A stretch of DNA of 64,000 nucleotides from assembly GCA_004376375.1 (NCBI GenBank), contig SOJX01000136.1, positions 1 through 64,000 of the forward strand. Direction: 5' to 3'. Shown here piece after piece: positions 51,789-59,911 of this stretch; the stretch's first letter is position 1; each line of letters begins with the position of its first letter. Made by a program: the position numbers and the translations under genes. The notes beneath the pieces are model-generated. The model saw nothing but the letters and a program-made list of their open reading frames with translations, made no database searches and was not told where the DNA came from. The stretch comes from Planctomycetota bacterium. GTDB lineage: Bacteria > Planctomycetota > E44-bin39.

Positions 51789-53600
51789 TTATTCCCTTCT
51801 TCTTCTATGAAGCGCGACAAGCAGTATGGAAATATCGGCCGGGTTCACGCCGGGGATGCGTGAAGCCTGGCCGAGTGAAATCGGTTTTACTTCCATGAGC
51901 TTCTTTCGGGACTCCGTCCTGAGACCCTTTATGGATTCGTAATCAAAATCCGCCGGGACCGGCCGGTCTTCCAGCTTGCGGAACCGCTCCACCTGCGCCT
52001 GCTGGCGCTCGATATAGCCGCCGTACTTCTCCTCTATCTCGACCGCATCCCAGAAATCGTCCGGCAGGTTGCGCCCCGCAAGCCCGGGCTCACTCGCAAG
52101 CAGGTCGCGCCACGAGTTTTCGCGCCGGCGAAGAAATTTCCCCAGAGACTTGCCTTCCCGAAAAGTATTATTAAGATGTTCTCTTATTTCAGCCACGGTC
52201 TTTAATTTAGTCTGCGAACGGGTGAACGCACTTTCATCAATCAAACCGTTTTCATAACCGTAGCGCATGAGGCGCCGGTCCGTGTTGTCGGCCCGGAGCA
52301 GAAGCCGGTACTCCGCCCGCGACGTGAACATGCGGTACGGTTCGCTCGTTCCGCGGGTTACCAGGTCGTCAATGAGGACGCCGACGTATGCCTCGTCCCG
52401 TCCGAGCACAAGCGGCTCTTCGCCGCGAAGCGACCGAACCGCATTGACACCCGCGACAAGGCCCTGCCCGGCAGCTTCCTCATAACCGGAAGTCCCGTTG
52501 ACCTGCCCGGCGTGGAAAAGGTTTTTCACTGCTTTGGTTTCCAGCCAGGGATGCAGTTGCCCGGGCGGGAAATAATCGTACTCTATCGCGTAACCGTGCC
52601 GGAGAATCTGTGCCTCCTCCAGCCCCGCTATCGAGCGGACAATCTTCTCCTGCACGTCGCGCGGCAGCGAGGTGGAAATGCCGTTTGCATAAATCCAGTC
52701 CGTCTTCAAACCTTCCGGCTCGAGAAAAACCTGGTGGCGCGGGCGGTTCGGAAACTTCACCACCTTGTCTTCAATCGAAGGGCAGTAGCGGGGACCGACG
52801 CCTTTTATGCAGCCCGAATAAAGCGGCGAGCGGTCGAGGCTGCCGCGAATAATTTCGTGCGTCTGCCCGCTGGTATAGGTTATATGACACGGCACCATCG
52901 GGCGGTCGACCGCTTCCGTGGCATGCGAAAACGGAATTATATTTTCATCGCCCGGCTGCGGCGTCACGCGGCTCCAGTCGATAGAATCCTTCGCGAGCCG
53001 CGGCGGTGTGCCCGTCTTCAACCGCCCGCTCGTAATACCGAGTTTTTCAAGCGACTCCGTGATCCCGATTGCCGCGGGCTCGTCGTCGCGTCCGCCCGGG
53101 CGGTTTTCCAGGCCGATATGCATCAACCCGTCAAGGAACGTCCCGGCCGTGAGGATAACGGCCCGTGCACCATAGCGCCCTCCCCTGCCGACCACCGCGG
53201 AAACGGCGCCGCCCTCTGTCTCAATGCCGACGGCCATGTCGTATATTATCGTGAGGCCGGGCGCCGACTCCATGACGCGGCGCATGTAGGCCGTATATTC
53301 CGCCTTGTCGGCCTGCGCACGCGGAGCGCGCACGGCCGGACCTTTACTCATGTTCAGCATTTTGAAGTGAATCATCGCGGCGTCGATCGCGCGGCCCATC
53401 TCGCCGCCGAGCGCGTCAACCTCGAGAACCATCTGACCTTTTGCGAGTCCGCCGATCGCAGGGTTACACGGCATCTTCGCGATGGTATCCGCCGACAGGG
53501 TAATACACCCGACCGCCATCCCCATCCGCGACGCGGCAAGCGCGGCCTCGACGCCCGCGTGACCGGCGCCTATAACGACTATGTCGAACTCGGAATGCAT
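51789..53600 (-). CDS. mnmG: tRNA uridine-5-carboxymethylaminomethyl modification enzyme MnmG
   Basis: A 603-residue FAD enzyme which, with MnmE, modifies wobble uridine 34 of several tRNAs. FAD motif VVIGAGHAGVEAALAASRMG is at about residues 5-24; CNPAIGGLAKG, DALGGEMG and the conserved Cys region (SGCIKGVGPRYCPSIEDK in parts) follow. The C-terminal MnmE/tRNA-binding domain ends near SIPGVNPADI. Length is slightly under the usual 620-630, loss being at the C-terminus. mnmE is not in this window. It lies between the unknown 464-aa gene and the repeat block on the minus strand. Confidence 0.97.
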   Translation of the reverse strand: MHSEFDIVVIGAGHAGVEAALAASRMGMAVGCITLSADTIAKMPCNPAIGGLAKGQMVLEVDALGGEMGRAIDAAMIHFKMLNMSKGPAVRAPRAQADKAEYTAYMRRVMESAPGLTIIYDMAVGIETEGGAVSAVVGRGGRYGARAVILTAGTFLDGLMHIGLENRPGGRDDEPAAIGITESLEKLGITSGRLKTGTPPRLAKDSIDWSRVTPQPGDENIIPFSHATEAVDRPMVPCHITYTSGQTHEIIRGSLDRSPLYSGCIKGVGPRYCPSIEDKVVKFPNRPRHQVFLEPEGLKTDWIYANGISTSLPRDVQEKIVRSIAGLEEAQILRHGYAIEYDYFPPGQLHPWLETKAVKNLFHAGQVNGTSGYEEAAGQGLVAGVNAVRSLRGEEPLVLGRDEAYVGVLIDDLVTRGTSEPYRMFTSRAEYRLLLRADNTDRRLMRYGYENGLIDESAFTRSQTKLKTVAEIREHLNNTFREGKSLGKFLRRRENSWRDLLASEPGLAGRNLPDDFWDAVEIEEKYGGYIERQQAQVERFRKLEDRPVPADFDYESIKGLRTESRKKLMEVKPISLGQASRIPGVNPADISILLVALHRRRRE

Positions 53601-53635
53601 AATGACTCGAACTCAAATGTTATACTGTTAAGCAC

Positions 53636-53722
53636 AGACAAGGGGACAAGGAGACCCGGCGACAAGGAGATAAAATAATAATTTCACCTTGTCGCCTTGT
53701 CTCCCCGTCTCCTTGTCTGCCC
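53636..53722. repeat. GACAAGG-type inverted repeat
   Basis: GACAAGGGGACAAGGAGAC and GGCGACAAGGAG on the left, then CACCTTGTCGCC, TTGTCTCCCCGTCTCC on the right: heptad-octad words in inverted orientation around an AT-rich centre. It occupies the mnmG upstream spacer. Confidence 0.7.
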
Positions 53723-53751
53723 GGCGCACAGAATATTCACCAGTTACGCGA

Positions 53752-55146
53752 TCAGGCTCCCTCTTCATACGCAAACTCGTAGCGGAACCATTTCTGGAGC
53801 TTGCCCGAAAGTTTGCGGAAGCCCTTGGCTTCCCTGAGAATGCAGTCGTTGTATTCCTTGACGAACTCCTCGGCGACAGTCGACGACTTTGACTTGCGGG
53901 GCATCCTCTTTACTTCTTTATATCGCTCTACCATGCCCCCGGTCTTTACAAGCCGGTAGAGCGCGACCGCGCTCACGACCGGGTCCTTGAACGGGTACAG
54001 GTTTCGGCGGGAGATCCAGAACGCATCGCGCGCGGCATCGTAGATACCGTCGCCGAGACCGGGGACGATAATCACGTCCGGCCTCTTCCAGGTGAAGTCG
54101 TGCCACTGCCTCTCGAGGACTTTATCTATTTCGATAACTTCCTTAATGCGCGCGACGGTCAGTGCTTTCGTCATCCCGGTCGTTTCCGAATAATAGACCG
54201 GCAGCATCCCGCGCGAACTCTCCCGGCCGGAAAGCTGGGGGTATAATTTCTGTATCCCGCTCAGCTCCGAAGACAATCTGGCATAGCGCGTCGCGGGCGA
54301 GCTTTCCTCCGCGCTGCGGAGCCTGCTGTCGATCTTCTCGCGCGTCTCGAAGATGCGCGCCTTCGTCTTCGGGATATCGAGCGCGCTCTTGAGCATCGTC
54401 TTGGTCAACTCTTCGGCCTGCTCGCGGTCGCGGCGCTTCTTGAGCACCCGCTTCATCGCCTCCGCCATCGCGCGGATGTCGCCCTCCGTCGCACGCACGA
54501 CTTCGGCCTCGGCCGTATCCAGCCGGATGGAGCGCGATATCTTGAACTGGAGCCTGCCGAAAAGCGGCAGCCGCTCCTGTATGGACGCGACAAGCTTGCT
54601 CACGCGCTCCGCGCCCTTGGCGTAACGCAGGATTTTCACCAGCCGGTCGCTCGACTTGCGGTAGCGCTCCTCCATAAACTCGAGCTCGCGCTCGAGCATC
54701 TCAACGTCTTTTCTGAAGGCGACGACCTCGGGGTTTTCGATAATCCTGCAATACCTGTCCCGGATCTCCTGGGCGAAGGTAAAGACGTTGAACTCCTCGA
54801 ACCGCGTCATGAGGTTAGATTCTTTCCTCATTACCTCCATGTCCTGGAAGTCGCGGAGAAACCCGCCCGAAAGCAGTCCGTAGTCGACGAGAGGTCTTTC
54901 CTCTTCCGAAAACCCGATTTCCTCGAAAAGGGGGTCGCGGACGCGTATCCTGACAAGCAGCTTCAGCGAGTCCCAGTAACAGTTGTTGAGCCTTCTCACG
55001 GTCCGGCTCGACGGATCGCCTTTGAAGAATTCGGCGTCCGCCTCCTCCAGCTCGGTGGCAATCTTGAGATAGTCGTTCCGCAGAGGTTCGGGAACTTTGT
55101 CCGCGGGGAGAAACTGGTTTATGCCGTACAGGTGTTCCGTCGTCAT
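53752..55146 (-). CDS. Conserved-looking hypothetical protein, 464 aa
   Basis: A cytoplasmic helical protein without recognised domain. Residues about 150-290 are strongly charged helix with coiled-coil patterning (KDVEMLERELEFMEERYRK, KRVLKKRRDREQAEEL). The C-terminal third has a more globular stretch: PDVIIVPGLGDGIYDAARD, ISRRNLYPFKDPVVSAVALYRL. No nucleotide-binding or metal motif is clear. Its ATG overlaps the glyS stop by one base (TAATG), so it is translationally coupled to the glycyl-tRNA synthetase beta chain. That position, ahead of mnmG, hints at a link with translation, but this is only context. Confidence 0.7.
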   Translation of the reverse strand: MTTEHLYGINQFLPADKVPEPLRNDYLKIATELEEADAEFFKGDPSSRTVRRLNNCYWDSLKLLVRIRVRDPLFEEIGFSEEERPLVDYGLLSGGFLRDFQDMEVMRKESNLMTRFEEFNVFTFAQEIRDRYCRIIENPEVVAFRKDVEMLERELEFMEERYRKSSDRLVKILRYAKGAERVSKLVASIQERLPLFGRLQFKISRSIRLDTAEAEVVRATEGDIRAMAEAMKRVLKKRRDREQAEELTKTMLKSALDIPKTKARIFETREKIDSRLRSAEESSPATRYARLSSELSGIQKLYPQLSGRESSRGMLPVYYSETTGMTKALTVARIKEVIEIDKVLERQWHDFTWKRPDVIIVPGLGDGIYDAARDAFWISRRNLYPFKDPVVSAVALYRLVKTGGMVERYKEVKRMPRKSKSSTVAEEFVKEYNDCILREAKGFRKLSGKLQKWFRYEFAYEEGA

Positions 55147-57338
55147 TACTGCTCGCTGGTTTTTTCAGGGCCGGCTATCTCGGCCATGTCGGCGAAGTTC
55201 TCGGCAAAAAGCTCGTAAATCGCGCCCGTCAGGCGGACCCGGTTCAGGCGCAATTCCGGGTTTTCCACGTTCACAAATACCTTGTCGTAAAACTCATTAA
55301 TGGGGTCTTTCATTTTCTCAAGGAAATAATTTCCCGCCTCGACGTATTCTCTATTGTCCGTCAGTTCAATAAAGCGCTTCTCCACTTCTTTAAACAGCCT
55401 GTAAAGTTTATGTTCGTATTTTCCTTCTTCATCATCTTCCGGTTTGAATTTTCCGGGGTCAGGAGACGCGTTTACGTCAAGACCTTTTTCCTCGAGGTCT
55501 TTTGCAATCTTCCCCGGCCTGCAGCGCTGAACCGATTTCACGAGGTCGAACCAATCAGATTTATTTTTTTTATAGAGATTTCTCAAAGCTTTCAATTTCG
55601 GCCTTATTCTATTCAGCGGGTATTTCATTCCCCTTTCAAGCACAGAACGGACATGGTCAGGAAGATAAACCTGGCTTGTATATTTTACATAAAGCCTGTC
55701 GCGCATGAACCGCAATACGTTCTGAATAACCTCGTCCGGCCTGAATTCAACCGAATTGATAAGCGCACCGGTTGCCTCCACAAGCAGCTTTGCCGGCTCA
55801 ACATTCTTATTCTCAAGAGAATCGAGCAGGCCCAGCACGGCTCGGCGAAGCGCGTACGGGTCCTGGTTGCCTTTGGGTTCTTCGCCAATCGCGAAAAACG
55901 CGACCAGAGTGTCTAGCCTGTCGGCGGTCGATAGTATATTTGCAACCACTCCACTAAAACCAGGCGCATAATGGTGAACGTTGTAATTATGGTATCGCTT
56001 GATCGCCCAGCGAACCTCTGGCTCTTCCTCTTTTGCAATTTCCTTTGCGTATATGCTGCCGATCACGCCTTGCAGAGATGGAAATTCCCCAACCATCTGT
56101 GTAACGAGATCCGCTCGGCATAAAAACGCGGCACGTTCGGCAAGTTCGGTATGGTTTTTATCGTAGCCGAGCATGGGGCCGATTTTACCGCATAGCTCGA
56201 CAAGGCGGTTCACTTTGTCGAGGTTCGAGCCAAGCTTCGCGTGGTAGACCATGCCCGCAAGCTCGGGAACGTAATCCTCGAGTTTCTTCCCGCGGTCCTC
56301 ATCGTAGAAAAACTTCGCGTCGGCGAGTCGGGCGCGGATGACGCGCTCGTTGCCCACGCCGATTGTCTGGAGGTAGTAGGCGTTGCGCTCGACAGTTTCG
56401 TCTTTCAGCTGCGGGCGGTTGGAAACTGTAACGAACTTATTAATTAATGTGCCGTCTTCCTTCTCCACCGGGAAGTAGCGCTGGTGCTCCATCATCGCGG
56501 CCTGGACTATCTCTTTCGGAAGCTCAAGAAATTCCTCATCGAACTCCCCGACAACCACCTCCGGCCATTCAACAAGGTTCGTCACTTCATCGAGCAGAGT
56601 TCCAAGTTTATTCTCATCAAAAACAATGCCCTCTTTCTTAAAAACTCTTTCCAGTTCCCCTTTGATTTTCTTTTTCCGCTCCTCGGAATCGAGGATTACG
56701 TATTCTTTTTCCAGCTCTTCTTTGAACTTATCGATATCGGCTTTTTCGATTTCTATTTCGCGTCTGCCGTGGAACGGGTGCCCGCGGGTGATGCGGCCGA
56801 CGGGGATGCCGTGGAAATCGAACTCGATAACTTCATCATCGAGCAGCGCCAGGATATGTCTTATCGGCCGCGGCCATGCGAATTTATTGCCGGGAATCCA
56901 CGTCATCGACTTCGGCGCGCCGACTTCGGCAATCGCTTGAGGGATTATTTCAGCCAGAATTTCTTTCGCCGTTCGCCCCTTTTCCTCGACTTTCAGAAAA
57001 CAGTAACGGCCTTTATCCGTATCACGGATTTCGATATCGTCCACGGATTTGCCGTTCTTTCTGGCAAATCCTTCCGCAGCCTTTGTCGGTTTACCGTCCT
57101 TGAACGCAGCTTTCTCCGGCGGGCCGAAGATTTCTTCAAATTTATCCTCTGCTCTATCACTAATACCTTCAACAAAGAAATTAAATCGTCTTGGAGTGGA
57201 AAAACTGTCAATGTCAATTTGACCTAATCCGGCCCATTTTATTTTTGTATCCAAAGATATATATAATCCTCCACTGATACTATTTATATATCCCGCCGGT
57301 ATTTCTTCGTTATAGATTTCGAGTAGCAGGTTCGGCAT
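55146..57338 (-). CDS. glyS: Glycyl-tRNA synthetase beta subunit
   Basis: A 730-residue beta chain of the bacterial (alpha2beta2) glycyl-tRNA synthetase; it binds tRNA-Gly. The N-terminus MPNLLLEIYNEEIPAGYI, VGAPKSMTWIPGNKFAWPRPIRH (parts), MMEHQRYFPV and the HD-like DKNHTELAERAAFLCRADL are all typical, as is the C-terminal anticodon-binding region FYDKVFVN. It is slightly longer than the usual 680-700. glyQ lies upstream, 85 bp away across a palindromic repeat, and the next gene is translationally coupled. Confidence 0.97.
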   Translation of the reverse strand: MPNLLLEIYNEEIPAGYINSISGGLYISLDTKIKWAGLGQIDIDSFSTPRRFNFFVEGISDRAEDKFEEIFGPPEKAAFKDGKPTKAAEGFARKNGKSVDDIEIRDTDKGRYCFLKVEEKGRTAKEILAEIIPQAIAEVGAPKSMTWIPGNKFAWPRPIRHILALLDDEVIEFDFHGIPVGRITRGHPFHGRREIEIEKADIDKFKEELEKEYVILDSEERKKKIKGELERVFKKEGIVFDENKLGTLLDEVTNLVEWPEVVVGEFDEEFLELPKEIVQAAMMEHQRYFPVEKEDGTLINKFVTVSNRPQLKDETVERNAYYLQTIGVGNERVIRARLADAKFFYDEDRGKKLEDYVPELAGMVYHAKLGSNLDKVNRLVELCGKIGPMLGYDKNHTELAERAAFLCRADLVTQMVGEFPSLQGVIGSIYAKEIAKEEEPEVRWAIKRYHNYNVHHYAPGFSGVVANILSTADRLDTLVAFFAIGEEPKGNQDPYALRRAVLGLLDSLENKNVEPAKLLVEATGALINSVEFRPDEVIQNVLRFMRDRLYVKYTSQVYLPDHVRSVLERGMKYPLNRIRPKLKALRNLYKKNKSDWFDLVKSVQRCRPGKIAKDLEEKGLDVNASPDPGKFKPEDDEEGKYEHKLYRLFKEVEKRFIELTDNREYVEAGNYFLEKMKDPINEFYDKVFVNVENPELRLNRVRLTGAIYELFAENFADMAEIAGPEKTSEQ

Positions 57339-57355
57339 TATTATTCCATTTTATT

Positions 57356-57421
57356 GTAGGGGCACAGCGCGCGCATGTTTTGTGCCCCTACATACGGGCG
57401 GACACGGGGGTCCGCCCCTAC
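57356..57421. repeat. Compound GTAGGGGC...GCCCCTAC palindromes
   Basis: Two hairpins in series: GTAGGGGCACA (57356-57366) with TGTGCCCCTAC (57381-57391), then GGGCGGAC (57396-57403) with GTCCGCCCC (57410-57418) and TAC. It sits between glyQ and glyS and would be part of their common transcript, possibly adjusting expression of the downstream gene. Confidence 0.7.
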
Positions 57422-57423
57422 AT

Positions 57424-58359
57424 TTAATTATCTTTCAGCAACGGAAATCCCAAATCCTTTCTGTGCTGCAGATACATGTTGGCGGCGGCGCGGGCCATGT
57501 TGCGGATCTTGCCGATATATGCCGCGCGCTCCTGGACGGAAATCGCGCCGCGCGCATCGAGAATGTTGAACACGTGCGAGCACTTCATGACGAACTCGTA
57601 CGCGGGGTAAACAAGATTATCTTTTTTTACATCGCGCCAGTCTTCGGACTCCGGCGTCGCCTCTTTATCGCGTTTTTTGAAGCGCTCGAACAGGTTTTCG
57701 AACTCGCCGTTGAACAGCTTGAAAAGCTCGAACAGCATTTCCGTGTCCGCGACCTCGAAGTTGTATGTCGAGCCCTGGAACTCGGTTTCCTTGTGAATCT
57801 CGCCGTATGAGAACCCGGGCGCCCACTCGAGGTCGAAGACGGAATCGACGCCCTGCACAAAGGTGGCGAGCCGCTCGAGGCCGTAGGTCAGCTCGAGCGT
57901 TATCGGGTCGAGCGCAATCGAGCCGCACTGCTGGAAATACGTGTATTGCGAAACCTCGGTCCCGTCGAGCCAGACTTCCCAGCCGAGTCCGCTCGCGCCG
58001 AGCGTCGGCGATTCCCAGTCGTCCTCGACGAAGCGCACGTCATGCGCCTTCAGGTCGATGCCTATCGCCTCGAGCGACTTGAGGTATATATCCTGCGAGT
58101 CTTCGGGCGCGGGCTTGACGACGACCTGGTACTGGTAATAGAACTGCATCCGGTTCGGGTTGTCGCCGTAGCGTCCGTCGGTCGGGCGGCGGGACGGCGC
58201 GACGTACGCCGCTTTCCACGGCTCCGGTCCGAGCGCGCGCAGAATCGTCGCCGGGGCGAACGTGCCCGCGCCGACCTCGATATCGGTCGGCTGCGTTATC
58301 ACGCATCCGTAATCCGCCCAGTACTCGGTAAGCTTCAGGATTATCTGCTGGAAGTTCAT
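57424..58359 (-). CDS. glyQ: Glycyl-tRNA synthetase alpha subunit
   Basis: A 311-residue class II catalytic subunit that makes glycyl-adenylate and charges tRNA-Gly together with GlyS. Family hallmarks are present: [55 protein letters not shown] (parts), [18 protein letters not shown] and LTYGLERLA. The length matches the family plus a short C-terminal tail. It begins 13 nt after aroA on the minus strand. The split glyQ/glyS form is the bacterial type. Confidence 0.98.
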   Translation of the reverse strand: MNFQQIILKLTEYWADYGCVITQPTDIEVGAGTFAPATILRALGPEPWKAAYVAPSRRPTDGRYGDNPNRMQFYYQYQVVVKPAPEDSQDIYLKSLEAIGIDLKAHDVRFVEDDWESPTLGASGLGWEVWLDGTEVSQYTYFQQCGSIALDPITLELTYGLERLATFVQGVDSVFDLEWAPGFSYGEIHKETEFQGSTYNFEVADTEMLFELFKLFNGEFENLFERFKKRDKEATPESEDWRDVKKDNLVYPAYEFVMKCSHVFNILDARGAISVQERAAYIGKIRNMARAAANMYLQHRKDLGFPLLKDN

Positions 58360-58372
58360 ATCAATCCCGCTG

Positions 58373-59638
58373 TCAAAGCGAATTCAGCGCATCCCAGAAA
58401 CCGGGATAGCTTTTCGACACGACCTCCGGGTCGCGGACCTTTACTCCCGGCACGGCAAGTCCGATAAGCGCCATCGACATCGCTATGCGGTGGTCGTTAT
58501 GCGATTCAAACGCCGCCACGCGCGGCGGCGACGGTATTATCACCAAACCGTCCTCGAGCTCTCTTACATCGACCTCCGCGCGCCCGAGTTCCTCGGCGAC
58601 GGCCGAAATCCTGTCCGACTCTTTGTGGCGGAGGCCGCCTATATTCAGTATCTCGGTCGGCGTGCTCGCGAACGCCGCCACGACCGCAAGGGCGGGAACC
58701 GCGTCGGGCGCATCGCTCATGTCCACGCTCACGCCCCTGAGGTTACTGCCGCGGACCGTAACGCCGTCCGCGTCGCGGTCAACCACGCAGCCCATTTTCA
58801 AAAGAACGTCGAGCAGCCCCAGATCAGCCTGCTTCGAGTCCGGCGGAATACCGGGCACGGTGACTCTGCCGCCGGTAATCGCGGCCGCGGCGAACCAGTA
58901 CGCGGCACTGGACGCGTCCGGCTCGACGGTATAGTTCCCCGCTTTGTATTTGGAGCCCGCTTTGATACGGTAAACGGCCGGTTCCGGTTTCCCGACTTCG
59001 ACGCCGAACTTGCGCATCACGTCCAGCGTTAAATCAACGTATGGCTCGGATACCAGCTCGCCTTCGACGACGATATCAAAATCATCCCGCAGTTTCGGTA
59101 CTATCAAAAGGAGCGCCGAAAGAAACTGGCTCGAAACTTTGCCTTCAACAGTAACGCGCCTGCCGGAAAGCTTTCCGCCTTTTACGGTAATCGGGCCGCG
59201 GTCCGGTTCTTTTTCCTCGACTGTTGCACCAAGCTCCCGGAGCGCCTTGATTAGCGGTCCCATCGGCCGCTCCATCAGCCGGTCCGAGCCGGTAAGCGTG
59301 TACGGCCCGGGGCCGAGCGCGGCGAACGCGGTCGCGAAACGGTAACCGGTCCCGCAATCGCCCAGAAACAATTCCGCGCTGGTGCCTGGCCAGTTGCCGC
59401 CCGTACCTTTTACTATCAGCTCGGCAAAGCCGCCGGAGTCCTCTATCTCGACTCCCAGAGAACGCAACGCACCGATAAAATTCCGCGAATCGTCGCAGTC
59501 CAGAGCACCTGTAATCGTCGAGCCGCCGTCGGCAATGGCCGCGGACGCCAGCGCGCGCAGAGTCAGGCTTTTCGAGCCGGGAACATTGATTACCGCGCCC
59601 TGCGGTACCGCAGGATTAATAGAAACCATCCCTGGCAC
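58373..59638 (-). CDS. aroA: 3-phosphoshikimate 1-carboxyvinyltransferase (EPSP synthase)
   Basis: A 421-residue enzyme joining shikimate-3-phosphate and phosphoenolpyruvate, the sixth step of the shikimate pathway. Conserved parts are [15 protein letters not shown] near residue 20, [10 protein letters not shown], and [10 protein letters not shown] near 345. The phosphoenolpyruvate loop, usually LGNAGTAMRPL or LGNSGTTMRLL, reads [11 protein letters not shown] here, with changes at positions flanking the invariant Gly-Thr; this may alter inhibitor sensitivity. The start is GTG 59638, five bases after GGGAGG; ATG 59629 is an alternative. It heads the aroA-glyQ-glyS run. Confidence 0.94.
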   Translation of the reverse strand: MPGMVSINPAVPQGAVINVPGSKSLTLRALASAAIADGGSTITGALDCDDSRNFIGALRSLGVEIEDSGGFAELIVKGTGGNWPGTSAELFLGDCGTGYRFATAFAALGPGPYTLTGSDRLMERPMGPLIKALRELGATVEEKEPDRGPITVKGGKLSGRRVTVEGKVSSQFLSALLLIVPKLRDDFDIVVEGELVSEPYVDLTLDVMRKFGVEVGKPEPAVYRIKAGSKYKAGNYTVEPDASSAAYWFAAAAITGGRVTVPGIPPDSKQADLGLLDVLLKMGCVVDRDADGVTVRGSNLRGVSVDMSDAPDAVPALAVVAAFASTPTEILNIGGLRHKESDRISAVAEELGRAEVDVRELEDGLVIIPSPPRVAAFESHNDHRIAMSMALIGLAVPGVKVRDPEVVSKSYPGFWDALNSL

Positions 59639-59707
59639 GTAATCCTCCCGAAGGTAAACGCTGGATTATATCATATCGCATATACCAGTCAAGTAATTCC
59701 GCTTTTG

Positions 59708-59903
59708 CCAAGTACCAAGTACTAAGAACCAGGTACCAGATACAAAATACTCGGTACTTGGTGCTTCTTATCCGTTTCTCGTTACTCGTTTCTCGTTACT
59801 CGGTACTCGGTACTCGGTACTTCTTTCGGGTTTAGGTGGAATTTCAGGGCCTTAATCCCGTATAATAAAGTGGTTAGTAGTTAGTAGTTAGTCGTTAGTG
59901 GGT
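59708..59903. repeat. Short tandem repeats: TACTTGG/ACTCGGT/TTAGTAG heptads
   Basis: AAGTACC and GGTACC words (59708-59740), GGTACTTGG, then ACTCGTT/TCTCGTT and ACTCGGT heptads (59775-59822), and TTAGTAG heptads (59875-59900). A likely -10 box TATAAT at 59861-59866 lies between the blocks, so the last array would be in the leader of the metalloprotease message. Confidence 0.8.
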
Positions 59904-59911
59904 AAAGAAAG

